A stretch of 14,096 nt of DNA from an uncultured Oscillospiraceae bacterium (GTDB taxonomy: Bacteria; Bacillota; Clostridia; Oscillospirales; Oscillospiraceae): the NCBI GenBank assembly GCA_900752445.1, contig CAADVN010000204.1, positions 1 through 14,096 of the forward strand. The letters run 5' to 3'. Position numbers and translations under genes: made by a program. Each line of letters begins with the position of its first letter. Position 1 is the first letter of the stretch. Below the pieces are notes generated by a model that saw only the letters and a list, made by a program, of their open reading frames with translations, searched no databases and was not told the origin of the DNA. This document shows positions 1 to 6,499 of this stretch, piece by piece.

Positions 1-51
1 CGCGAGCCCCCCACGAAGCGGGACGTCCGAGGCGAAAAGGAGATAAAATGA
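1..51 (+). CDS. Possible C-terminal tail of an upstream gene
   Basis: The first frame is open from base 1 and ends in a TGA at 49-51. That stop overlaps the ATG of the dehydrogenase at 48-50 as ATGA. Most third positions in this 16-codon stretch are G or C, as in the real genes nearby, and ATGA overlaps are typical of operons, so a preceding operon gene may end here. The second frame stops at 44-46, so the choice of frame is uncertain. Nothing can be said about function. Confidence 0.25.
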   Translation, partial: REPPTKRDVRGEKEIK

Positions 52-1187
52 GCAGAGTAAAAGTGGGTGTCATCGGCCTCGGCTTCATAGGGCCGGTGCA
101 TGTGGAGGCGCTGGGGCGCACGGGCCTCGCGCAGGTCGTGGCCGTCTGCGGCACGAACTACGAGAAGGCGAAGAAAAAGGCGGACGAGCTGGGCGTGCCC
201 CGCGCCTACGCCGATTACAAGGAGCTGCTGGCCGACACCGAGATCGAGGCCGTGCACATCTGCACGCCGAACAACCTGCACTACCAGATAGCCAAGGAGG
301 CGCTGCTCGCGGGCAAGCACGTCGTCTGCGAGAAGCCGCTCGCGCTCGAGATAGAGCAGTGCGACGAGCTCATAGAGCTGGGCCGCAAGCTGAACAAGGT
401 CTGCGCCGTGAACTTCAACATGCGCGCGTACCCGCTGGTGCAGCAGGTGCGCGACATGGTCGCAAACGGCGACCTGGGCGAGATCTTCTCGGTCAACGGC
501 TCCTACACCCAGGACTGGATGGCCCTTGACACCGACTACAGCTGGCGCGTCGAGCCCAAGTACACCGGCAGCACCAGGACCGTGGCCGATATCGGCTCGC
601 ACTGGTTCGACATGATGGAGTATGTCCTGGGCCAGAAGGTGAAGGCGGTCTGCGCCGATTTCGCCACATTTTACGATGTGCGCAAGCGCCCGCTCAAGCC
701 CGTCGAGACCTATTCCGGCAAGCTCCTGCAGCCGAGCGACTACGAGGAGATACCCATAGAGACCGAGGACTATTCCACCGTGCTCTTCCGCATGGGCGAC
801 AAGATCCACGGCTCCTGCACCACCTGCCAGACCATGGCCGGGCGCAAGAACCGCCTCTACTTCGAGATAGCCGGCAGCAAGGGCATGGTCGTCTGGGACA
901 GCGAGAAGTGCAACGAGCTCTGGATAGGCAGCCGCGAGGGCGCGAACAAGACCCTCATCCGCGACGCGAGCCTCATGTACCCCAACGCCGCGGGCTACAC
1001 CAGCTATCCCGGCGGCCACAACGAGGGCTTTGCCGACAGCATGAAGCAGCACATGTACCGCATCTACGACGACATCATAAACCGCAGCGGCGCCAGCCAC
1101 GCGAGCTTCGAGGACGGACGCCGCGAGCTCGAGATATGCAACGCCGTCTACGAGTCCGCCGTGAGCGGGAAGTGGGTCACGCTTTGA
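48..1187 (+). CDS. Gfo/Idh/MocA family NAD(P)-dependent oxidoreductase
   Basis: This 379-residue cytoplasmic enzyme probably oxidises or reduces a hydroxyl/keto group on a sugar, sugar acid or cyclitol using NAD(P). It shows an N-terminal Rossmann fold with GLGFIG at residues 10-15, the family's CEKPL motif at 94-98 (conserved Lys96), and DIGSHWFDM at 181-189, whose Asp181 and His185 match the usual active-site Asp/His pair. Length fits the family (about 330-400 aa). The ATG at 48 has a strong AAGGAG Shine-Dalgarno at 37-42. The aldolase ATG begins 22 bp after the stop, so the two are probably co-transcribed. The substrate cannot be read from sequence. The aldolase and TauE/SafE permease next door suggest a catabolic route for an unusual sugar, perhaps a sulfonated one; that is inference. 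The family assignment is firm. Confidence 0.93.
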   Translation: MSRVKVGVIGLGFIGPVHVEALGRTGLAQVVAVCGTNYEKAKKKADELGVPRAYADYKELLADTEIEAVHICTPNNLHYQIAKEALLAGKHVVCEKPLALEIEQCDELIELGRKLNKVCAVNFNMRAYPLVQQVRDMVANGDLGEIFSVNGSYTQDWMALDTDYSWRVEPKYTGSTRTVADIGSHWFDMMEYVLGQKVKAVCADFATFYDVRKRPLKPVETYSGKLLQPSDYEEIPIETEDYSTVLFRMGDKIHGSCTTCQTMAGRKNRLYFEIAGSKGMVVWDSEKCNELWIGSREGANKTLIRDASLMYPNAAGYTSYPGGHNEGFADSMKQHMYRIYDDIINRSGASHASFEDGRRELEICNAVYESAVSGKWVTL

Positions 1188-1195
1188 TGTGAATA

Positions 1196-1201
1196 GGGAG
1201 G
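1196..1201 (+). promoter_or_regulatory. Ribosome binding site deciding the aldolase start
   Basis: GGGAGG lies 8 bases before the ATG at 1210. An in-frame GTG at 1189 lies upstream of this site and would place the site inside the coding region, so ATG 1210 is preferred. Confidence 0.7.
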
Positions 1202-1209
1202 TAAATGCT

Positions 1210-1938
1210 ATGAAACCTGCTAAAAAAGCCGCTGAGATGAGCGTCAGGGAGCTTGCGGCCTACATAGACCAGTCCGTCCTGAAGCCCGAGTTCACGCAGG
1301 AGGAGATACGCCGCTATATCCAGGACGGCATCGACGTCGGCTGCGCCACCGTGTGCATCAATCCGGCCTCACTGCCCATAGCCGAGGAGATGTGCCGCGG
1401 CACGGACACGAAGATATGCGTCGTCTGCGACTTCCCCTTCGGCCTTTCGACCACGGAGTCCAAGGTGCTCCAGGCCCGGGAGTATTGCAGCAAGTACCCC
1501 GTCTACGAGCTGGACATCGTGGCGAACTACGGCTGGATAAGGAGCGGCATGTGGGACGCGGTGCGCGAGGACATAGCCGCCGTCTGCAAGGCCTGCCACG
1601 AGTACGGCACCGCCGTGAAGACCATCTTCGAGACCGACGCCCTGACCCTGCCCGAGATACTCAAGGCCACCGACACCGCCATCGAGGCGGGCACGGACTT
1701 CGTGAAGACCTCCACCGGCTTCTACACCGGCTCCGCGCGCTGCAGCCCCGACGGCAAGTGCGTGGGCGCCGCCCCGGAGCTCATCGAGGCCATGATAAAG
1801 GAGGCCGGCGGGCGCTGCAAGGTCAAGGGCTCGGGTGCCATACGCACGCGCGAGCATTTCCTTTCGCTCATCGACATGGGCATCGACAGGATGGGCGTCG
1901 GCTACAAGTCCCTGCACACCGTACTGGGCATAGACTGA
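1210..1938 (+). CDS. deoC: DeoC/LacD-type class I aldolase (deoxyribose-phosphate aldolase-like)
   Basis: This 242-residue TIM-barrel aldolase forms a Schiff base with its substrate. The reference activity is 2-deoxyribose 5-phosphate to glyceraldehyde 3-phosphate plus acetaldehyde. Visible family marks are the N-terminal IDQSVLKPEFT at residues 19-29, DFPFG at 74-78, ELDIV at 100-104 (Asp102), FVKTSTGF at 164-171 with the Schiff-base Lys166, and VKGSGAIRT at 205-213 with the second lysine Lys206. All catalytic positions are present, so the enzyme should be active. The stretch after KTSTGF (173-185) is Cys/Gly-rich, and the classical GGVRT is GAIRT here. It lies between a sugar dehydrogenase and a permease, with no thymidine phosphorylase or phosphopentomutase beside it, so it may cleave a different phosphorylated substrate. 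The symbol reflects family, not proven substrate. Confidence 0.85.
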   Translation: MKPAKKAAEMSVRELAAYIDQSVLKPEFTQEEIRRYIQDGIDVGCATVCINPASLPIAEEMCRGTDTKICVVCDFPFGLSTTESKVLQAREYCSKYPVYELDIVANYGWIRSGMWDAVREDIAAVCKACHEYGTAVKTIFETDALTLPEILKATDTAIEAGTDFVKTSTGFYTGSARCSPDGKCVGAAPELIEAMIKEAGGRCKVKGSGAIRTREHFLSLIDMGIDRMGVGYKSLHTVLGID

Positions 1939-1950
1939 ACGGGCGAGCCC

Positions 1951-2673
1951 ATGCTGACGGCCGTATATGTCGCCCTGATAGCCATTGCTGCGGGCGTGGC
2001 CCAGGCCCTGACGGGTTTCGGCTGCGGCATCGTGATGATGCTGGTCTTCCCGATGCTCTTCGGCATCCTCAAGGCCCCGGCCCTGTCCACGGCCATAGCC
2101 GTGGCCGTGTCCCTGCAGCTGGCGTACAGGTACAGAAAGCACTTCAAGCCCGGCGTGATGGTCTTCTTCACCTCGTCCTACATCCTGGCCAGCGTGGTGA
2201 TGATCTACTTTGCCAAGACCTTCGACGTATATTGGCTGACGATGGCCTTCGGCATATACCTCATACTTATATCCATATACAACCTCCTGGCGAAGAACCG
2301 GTTCCGGCTCAAGGGCAGCCGCGCCACCGCGCTGGTCTGCGGCACGCTGGGCGGCGTCTGCTCCGGCCTGTTTGGCATAGGCGGCCCGATGATAGCGCTG
2401 TATTTCCTCGCCATCACGGACGACAGGGAGGGGTATATGGCCAACTCGCAGCTCTCGGCCAGCATCTCATCGCTGGTCGAGACGGCGGCGAGGGTGTCAA
2501 ACGGTATATTGACCCTGGACATGGCCCCGGCTGTGGCCGCCGGTATCGTGGGCATCTGCGTCGGCGGCATGCTCGGGGACAGGATATCCAGGCACATAAA
2601 CCGCCTGACCATGGAAAAGCTGGTCTACATCATGGTGGCCGTCACCGGGATAAAGACCCTCATAACGCTCTAA
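1951..2673 (+). CDS. TauE/SafE family membrane permease (putative sulfite/organosulfonate exporter)
   Basis: This 240-residue protein is almost entirely hydrophobic, with roughly seven or eight transmembrane segments. It shows the internally duplicated glycine motif of the family: TGFGCGIVMM at residues 21-30 and SGLFGIGGPMIAL at about 128-140. Characterised members export sulfite or sulfoacetate or move related anions, but many members have unknown substrates. The start lies 12 bp after the aldolase stop with only a weak GGGCGAG site, which fits translational coupling. It is the last gene of the + operon. Across the terminator lies a convergent operon with a sulfite reductase-like protein and a rhodanese-fused flavoprotein, which supports a sulfur anion as cargo. 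The family call is solid; the substrate is inferred. Confidence 0.87.
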   Translation: MLTAVYVALIAIAAGVAQALTGFGCGIVMMLVFPMLFGILKAPALSTAIAVAVSLQLAYRYRKHFKPGVMVFFTSSYILASVVMIYFAKTFDVYWLTMAFGIYLILISIYNLLAKNRFRLKGSRATALVCGTLGGVCSGLFGIGGPMIALYFLAITDDREGYMANSQLSASISSLVETAARVSNGILTLDMAPAVAAGIVGICVGGMLGDRISRHINRLTMEKLVYIMVAVTGIKTLITL

Positions 2674-2680
2674 ACGGCAG

Positions 2681-2715
2681 AAATGCCCCGGGACTGCAGA
2701 GGCCCCGGGGTATTT
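2681..2715. terminator. Hairpin terminator between convergent operons
   Basis: A 12-bp stem (2681-2692 with 2704-2715, one G-U pair, CCCCGGG core) encloses an 11-base loop. It lies 7 bp after the permease stop and about 46 bp after the end of the convergent sulfite reductase-like gene. AAAT/ATTT at the stem base gives a short U-rich flank on both strands, so it could serve both transcripts. No long U-tract follows. Confidence 0.65.
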
Positions 2716-2761
2716 CCTGTATGTGCTTTGTCAAAAAGAGAGGGTGATGTATGCTGCGCTG

Positions 2762-3709
2762 TCAGCAGGTCGCGCCGCCGGTGAGGTGGAGCTTGGCGTC
2801 CAGTATCTCCTGCTTGCGCTCGAGCACGTCGTCCGAGAGCAGCTGCGAGATGAAGTTGTCCACGCCGATGCGGTCGATGGAGCGGCCGAAGCGCTCGCCC
2901 GTGATGCCCTGCTCGCGGTAGAGGAGGATGGCCTTCTCGATGAGCTTCATGACCTCGTCCTCGGAGTAGATGCCGGGGACAGGCGTGCCCATGCGCTGGG
3001 TCTTGCCCCAGATGCCGCCTATGGTGATGGCATAGCCGTGCGCCTTCTCCTCAATGCTGTCAAAGAGACACTCGCCGACGCACTTGCCGCAGTTCGTGCA
3101 CTTGTCCGCGTCGAGCACCAGACGCCCGTCCTCGTCCTGGGTGAACGCATGCACCGGGCACTTGCCGATGACGGAGCACTTCTTGCAGGAGTTGCACATG
3201 TCGGGGTCATAGTCCGGAACCTTCTGGCCCATGATGCCGAAGTCGTGGAAGCCGGGCTTCACGCAGTTGTTCGGACATCCGCCTATGCCTATCTTGAACT
3301 TGTGCGGCAGCCTCACGGTGTGCCAATTCACGTAGAACTCGTTGAATACGCGCTCGCAGAAGGTCTGCGTATCCATGAGGCCGTGGACGCAGACGGTGCC
3401 CTTGCAGGAGACCACCGGACGCACCAGCGAGCTCGTGCCGCCGACGTAGAGGCCCGAGGCGGTGATATCGTTATAGCAGTCCTCCACGTTCTCGAAGGGG
3501 ATGCCCTGGATCTCGACGGTCAGACGCGTGGTCATGGCCACCTTGCCGTTGCCGTACTTCTTCGCGGCGTCGGTGACGGCCTGCATCTGCTCGTTCGTGA
3601 ATACGCCGTTGGGAGAGATTACGCGCTCGATAAAGTGCTCGCCGTCGCGGGTGAGGATTATGCCTCTGGCTTTTAGGGCTTTCTTTTCGTCATCGGTCAG
3701 ATTCAACAT
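2762..3709 (-). CDS. Siroheme/4Fe-4S sulfite reductase-like protein (AsrC/Dsr-like)
   Basis: This 315-residue cytoplasmic protein probably reduces sulfite or a similar small oxyanion, or binds siroheme for another redox step. Residues 1-85 resemble the ferredoxin-like domain of nitrite/sulfite reductases. Cys102 and Cys107 (CKGTVC) with Cys145 and Cys149 (GGCPNNC) would hold the siroheme-linked 4Fe-4S cluster. An inserted double ferredoxin module follows: Cys172/175/178/184 and Cys204/207/210/214. A helical tail ends at GGATC. Length is close to AsrC (about 340 aa). The first pair is CX4C rather than the CX5C usual in sulfite reductases. ATG 3709 is chosen because GGAGG at 3718-3722 lies 8 bases upstream, whereas an in-frame ATG at 3724 would put that site inside the gene. 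It starts 27 bp after the CoA-disulfide reductase-like gene, probably in one operon. AsrA and AsrB are not nearby, so its electron donor is unknown. Confidence 0.82.
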   Translation of the reverse strand: MLNLTDDEKKALKARGIILTRDGEHFIERVISPNGVFTNEQMQAVTDAAKKYGNGKVAMTTRLTVEIQGIPFENVEDCYNDITASGLYVGGTSSLVRPVVSCKGTVCVHGLMDTQTFCERVFNEFYVNWHTVRLPHKFKIGIGGCPNNCVKPGFHDFGIMGQKVPDYDPDMCNSCKKCSVIGKCPVHAFTQDEDGRLVLDADKCTNCGKCVGECLFDSIEEKAHGYAITIGGIWGKTQRMGTPVPGIYSEDEVMKLIEKAILLYREQGITGERFGRSIDRIGVDNFISQLLSDDVLERKQEILDAKLHLTGGATC

Positions 3710-3717
3710 TTTTCTTT

Positions 3718-3722
3718 CCTCC
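3718..3722 (-). promoter_or_regulatory. Ribosome binding site deciding the sulfite reductase-like start
   Basis: GGAGG on the minus strand sits 8 bases before ATG 3709. The alternative ATG at 3724 overlaps this site and has no Shine-Dalgarno of its own. Confidence 0.7.
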
Positions 3723-3736
3723 ACATTTATTTTTTG

Positions 3737-5377
3737 TCATTCCACATCGACTTTGAGAGACGTGTTGAACATGGTGCCGCCTTCGACGACCTTGACGTTG
3801 GTGTAGCCGTAGCGCACCATGCGGTTCTGGGCCATGTAGCTGTTCTTGCCCTCGAGGCAGATGAGCGCGACCTTGGCGTCCAGGGGTATGTCCTTCACGG
3901 GGCCGTTGATGCTGCCGACGTCCACGTGCCTGAGCGTGGGCACCACGGGCGTCTTGCCCACGTCGAGGAGTATCCAGTCGTCGCCCGTGTTCAGGGCCTC
4001 GAAGGTGTCGCCGTCGAGCTTGCCGTCCATCTTGTTCTCGAGCGCCTCCGCCGCGATGGCGAAGGGGTGGATGACAGAGGAGAAGGGAGGCGAGTACGCG
4101 AGGTCCATATCGTCAAAGGCGTCGATGGTCGCGCCGAGGGAGATGGCGGTCACGCCGATGTCCACGATCTTGTCCACCGTGCCCTTGCCGAGCACCTGCA
4201 CGCCCAGGAGCTTCCGGCTCTGCTTATCGGCAACGAGGCGGATGGAGAAGTGCTCCATATCCGGATAGAACTTGGCCTTGTCGTAGCAGGTGATGGTCAC
4301 GTGCTCGACGTCGAGGCCCGCGGCCTTTGCGGACTCTATGCCGAGGCCGGCCTTGCCCACGTTCGTGCCGGGAAGCTTGAGCACGTTGGTGCTCAGCACG
4401 CCCCTGAAGCCGTGGGTCGCGGTGCCGGCTATGGCCTTGGCGCAGGCGCGGCCCGTTATATTCGCGGTGGAGCCCATCGGCGTCCAGGTGTTCTTGCCGG
4501 TGATGAGGCTCTTTACCATGGCGCAGTCGCCGATGGCGTACACGTCCTCATCGTTCGTGCGCATGTGCTCGTCAACGTCGAGGATGCGGGTGCCCTCCAC
4601 GAAGTTGAGGCCGGAGTCGGCCAGCCACTCGGTGTTGGGGCGCACGCCCACGGACATGATGACCATATCCGTCTTGATGGCGCGCTTGGCGGTGCGGAGC
4701 TTCTGGACCTTGCCCTCGCCCTCGAAGCCCGTGACGGAGTCGCCGAGGAAGACGGGGATGCCGTGTTCCGCGAGCTGGTCCTCGACGAAGCCGGCGAAGT
4801 CGCCGTCGTAGCCGGGCAGCACGTGCGGGGCCATGTCGATGACGCTGGCGCGGATGCCGAGCCCGGTGAGGTTCTCGGCCATCTCGAGGCCTATGGCGCC
4901 GCCGCCGACTATGACCGCGCGCTTCACCTCGCCGCTGGCGACGGCGGCCTTGATGGCGTCCGCATCGTCGGGATCGCGCAGGGAGAAGATGTTGCCGAGC
5001 TCTATGCCGGGCAGCTTGGGCATGACCGGCCTTGCGCCGGTGGCGATGACGAGCTTGTCATAGGGGTAGACCAGCTCCTCGCCCGTGGCGGCGTTCCTGG
5101 CGTAGACCTGCTTGGCCGCCCTGTCGAGGCGGGTCGCCTCGATGCCCGTGATGACCTCGGCGCCGGTCAGCTCCGAAAAGCTCTGCGGCGTGTTCTCCAA
5201 AAGCGACTCCTTGTCCTTGATGACCTTACCGATATAGTAGGGGAGACCGCAGCCCGCATAGGAGATGTAGGACCCCAGAGTGATCACTTTCACCTCGGCG
5301 CTGTCACCCAGTTCACGTTTAAGCTTGGCTGCACACTTGGTGCCGGCTGCTACGCCGCCGACTATGAGAATTTTCAT
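3737..5377 (-). CDS. CoA-disulfide reductase-like flavoprotein with C-terminal rhodanese domain
   Basis: This 546-residue pyridine nucleotide-disulfide oxidoreductase should use FAD and NAD(P)H to reduce CoA disulfide, CoA persulfide or polysulfide. It has the FAD-binding VGGVAAG at residues 6-12, the active-site cysteine Cys43 in YAGCGLPYYIG (the same position as in known CoA-disulfide reductases), the NAD(P)-binding GGGAIG at 158-163, AIGDC at 281-285, and the dimerisation-domain LAYSPPFSS at 426-434. Residues about 455-546 form a rhodanese domain whose catalytic cysteine is present at Cys507 in CLEGKNS. The arginine common in rhodanese active loops is replaced by Lys/Asn. The fusion matches the CoADR-RHD type, in which the rhodanese may pass a persulfide to Cys43. 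ATG 5377 is chosen because the Rossmann motif starts at once and AAAGGGG/AGGA lies just upstream; the frame stays open to 5500 but without domain sense. Confidence 0.9.
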   Translation of the reverse strand: MKILIVGGVAAGTKCAAKLKRELGDSAEVKVITLGSYISYAGCGLPYYIGKVIKDKESLLENTPQSFSELTGAEVITGIEATRLDRAAKQVYARNAATGEELVYPYDKLVIATGARPVMPKLPGIELGNIFSLRDPDDADAIKAAVASGEVKRAVIVGGGAIGLEMAENLTGLGIRASVIDMAPHVLPGYDGDFAGFVEDQLAEHGIPVFLGDSVTGFEGEGKVQKLRTAKRAIKTDMVIMSVGVRPNTEWLADSGLNFVEGTRILDVDEHMRTNDEDVYAIGDCAMVKSLITGKNTWTPMGSTANITGRACAKAIAGTATHGFRGVLSTNVLKLPGTNVGKAGLGIESAKAAGLDVEHVTITCYDKAKFYPDMEHFSIRLVADKQSRKLLGVQVLGKGTVDKIVDIGVTAISLGATIDAFDDMDLAYSPPFSSVIHPFAIAAEALENKMDGKLDGDTFEALNTGDDWILLDVGKTPVVPTLRHVDVGSINGPVKDIPLDAKVALICLEGKNSYMAQNRMVRYGYTNVKVVEGGTMFNTSLKVDVE

Positions 5378-5418
5378 ATTCCTACCCCTTTCAAACATCA
5401 TTGTGTACATTTGTAAGT

Positions 5419-5447
5419 ATAATATCATGCACATTGATATTTGTAAA
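5419..5447 (-). promoter_or_regulatory. Promoter of the CoADR-rhodanese/sulfite reductase-like operon
   Basis: On the minus strand TTTACA (5442-5447) and TATTAT (5419-5424) are separated by exactly 17 bases. TG at the extended -10 position precedes the -10. Transcription would start near 5412, leaving a leader of about 35 bases before ATG 5377. The surrounding 110 bp are strongly AT-rich compared with the genes. Confidence 0.65.
5421..5441 (-). promoter_or_regulatory. Candidate LysR-type operator inside the promoter
   Basis: Perfect 7-bp arms AATATCA and TGATATT are separated by 7 bases. The inner part reads ATC-N9-GAT, a known form of LysR-family dyad. It fills the whole -35/-10 spacer and overlaps the -10, so binding here would affect polymerase directly. 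The LysR-type gene immediately upstream is the obvious candidate regulator; that link is inference. Confidence 0.45.
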
Positions 5448-5462
5448 ACACTTAACTTTGAA

Positions 5463-5490
5463 TGATAACAATAAGAAAATACTAATATCA
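5463..5490 (-). promoter_or_regulatory. Candidate upstream LysR recognition site
   Basis: TGATA and TATCA arms are separated by 18 bases in AT-rich DNA. The site is centred about 65 bp before the predicted transcription start, the usual position of a LysR-type recognition site. It shares the TGATAT half-site with the dyad at 5421-5441. Arms are short and the region is AT-rich, so chance is possible. Confidence 0.3.
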
Positions 5491-5497
5491 CCGGGCG

Positions 5498-5532
5498 CAA
5501 ATAAAAGGAGCGCTCAGGGCTCTGAGTGCTCC
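5498..5532 (-). terminator. Intrinsic terminator overlapping the LysR stop codon
   Basis: On the minus strand GGAGC-A-CTCAG pairs with CTGAG-C-GCTCC (5507-5532; 10 bp with one A/C mismatch, 4-base loop), followed by TTTTATTT. The regulator's TGA stop (5514-5516) lies inside the right arm, so the last codons double as the terminator stem. This separates the regulator transcript from the operon downstream. Confidence 0.85.
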
Positions 5533-6410
5533 TCGTGAGAGAAGACGCGGCATTCGTCGATGAAGCAGCGGATGCTCTCTGTTATGTGCTTGTTTTTGTG
5601 GTAGACCACGGCAAAATACCTGTGGAGGTTGAGGCCGGCGACGTCGCTGGCGAAGAGCGCGCCGCTTTCCAGGTCGTCCAGCACCAGCCGCCTGGAGATG
5701 ATGCTCAGGCCGTGGCCGTCCTTGACGGCGTTTTTGATGGCCTCGGAGTTGGAGCACTCCCAGCGGACCCGGACGGGGTAGCCGAGCCGGGACATCTGCT
5801 CCTCGAAGCTCGCGCGGGTGCCGCTGCCCTTTTCCCTGAGCACCAGCGGCTCGCTGTACAGCTCGGCGGCGTCCACCTTTGCCGCGCCCCAGAACCTGTG
5901 CCCGGGCGGGCAGATGAGCACCATGCTGTCGCGTATGACGTCCTGGTGCACGAGCTCGGGGCTGTGGACTATGCCCTCGACAAGGCCGATATCCAGCTCG
6001 TTATTGAGCAGCCGCTCCTCTATCTCGCGGGTGTTGGAGACGAAGACGCTCATATCCACATTGGGCAGGCTGCGGCGCACGCTCTTGAGTATGGGGCTTA
6101 TGACGCAGGTGCCCACCGTCACCGTCGCGCCCACGCGCAGGCGCCGGCTGTACTTGGAGTTGGACAGAAACTCCTCCATGTCGCTCTTCGTGGCCATTAT
6201 CTTCTTGGCGTAGGCCATGAGCTCCCTGCCGTCCTCGGTGAGGTAGAGCCCGTGGGACAGCCGCTCGAAGAGCAGTATGCCGTATTCCTTCTCGATGGCG
6301 GCAATGGCCTGGCTGACCGAGGACTGGGTTATATACAGCTTCTTGGCCGCCTCGCTCATCTTGCCGCACTCGACAACGGCCATGAATATCTCCAGAAACC
6401 TGTAAGTCAT
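5514..6410 (-). CDS. LysR-type transcriptional regulator (CysL/YeiE/CbbR-like)
   Basis: This 298-residue DNA-binding regulator has an N-terminal winged helix-turn-helix (residues about 3-60, with AAKKLYITQSSVSQAIAAIE at 21-40) and a periplasmic-binding-protein-like effector domain from about 90. LREKGSGTR at 191-199 and VGATVTVGTCVISPIL at 93-108 match the CbbR/CysL/YeiE subgroup, some members of which control sulfur or sulfite genes. ATG 6410 is chosen because GAGG lies about 6 bases before it and the LysR N-terminus begins there; the in-frame ATG at 6425 has no Shine-Dalgarno. It has its own promoter and terminator and reads in the same direction as the sulfur operon, not divergently as is usual for LysR genes. 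It probably senses a sulfur or small anionic metabolite and controls that operon. The family call is firm; target and effector are inferred. Confidence 0.9.
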   Translation of the reverse strand: MTYRFLEIFMAVVECGKMSEAAKKLYITQSSVSQAIAAIEKEYGILLFERLSHGLYLTEDGRELMAYAKKIMATKSDMEEFLSNSKYSRRLRVGATVTVGTCVISPILKSVRRSLPNVDMSVFVSNTREIEERLLNNELDIGLVEGIVHSPELVHQDVIRDSMVLICPPGHRFWGAAKVDAAELYSEPLVLREKGSGTRASFEEQMSRLGYPVRVRWECSNSEAIKNAVKDGHGLSIISRRLVLDDLESGALFASDVAGLNLHRYFAVVYHKNKHITESIRCFIDECRVFSHEEHSEP

Positions 6411-6421
6411 CCCGCACCTCG

Positions 6422-6473
6422 ACATTAGCCGGAATTAATACTACCACACAATATGATACCTTCGTGCTAATGT
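6422..6473 (-). promoter_or_regulatory. Split inverted repeat flanking the LysR promoter -10
   Basis: Perfect 8-bp arms ACATTAGC (6422-6429) and GCTAATGT (6466-6473) are 36 bases apart, 44 bp centre to centre, about four helical turns. One arm lies in the -35/-10 spacer, so it is upstream of the predicted transcript start and cannot be an RNA hairpin. The other lies in the leader near the start codon. This looks like a two-site operator, possibly for autoregulation. Confidence 0.4.
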
Positions 6474-6481
6474 GAAGTCAA
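6453..6481 (-). promoter_or_regulatory. Promoter of the LysR-type regulator gene
   Basis: On the minus strand TTGACT (6476-6481) and TATCAT (6453-6458) are separated by 17 bases. Transcription would start near 6446, about 36 bases before ATG 6410. The element lies directly behind the zinc-ribbon membrane protein gene. Confidence 0.65.
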
Positions 6482-6499
6482 GCGGTATTATCTGGGCCG

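Noticed and set aside
1353..2747. A 464-codon open frame on the + strand overlapping the aldolase and permease in another frame
   Set aside because: Composition is Arg/Gly/His/Pro-rich with no motif, and it crosses two real genes and the terminator.
3734..5416. A 560-codon open frame on the + strand opposite the CoADR-rhodanese gene
   Set aside because: Antisense shadow caused by third-position GC bias; no recognisable domain, while the minus strand has FAD, NAD and rhodanese motifs.
5378..5500. N-terminal extension of 41 residues on the CoADR-rhodanese protein
   Set aside because: The stretch is the AT-rich promoter and leader; the Rossmann fold starts at ATG 5377, which has a ribosome binding site.
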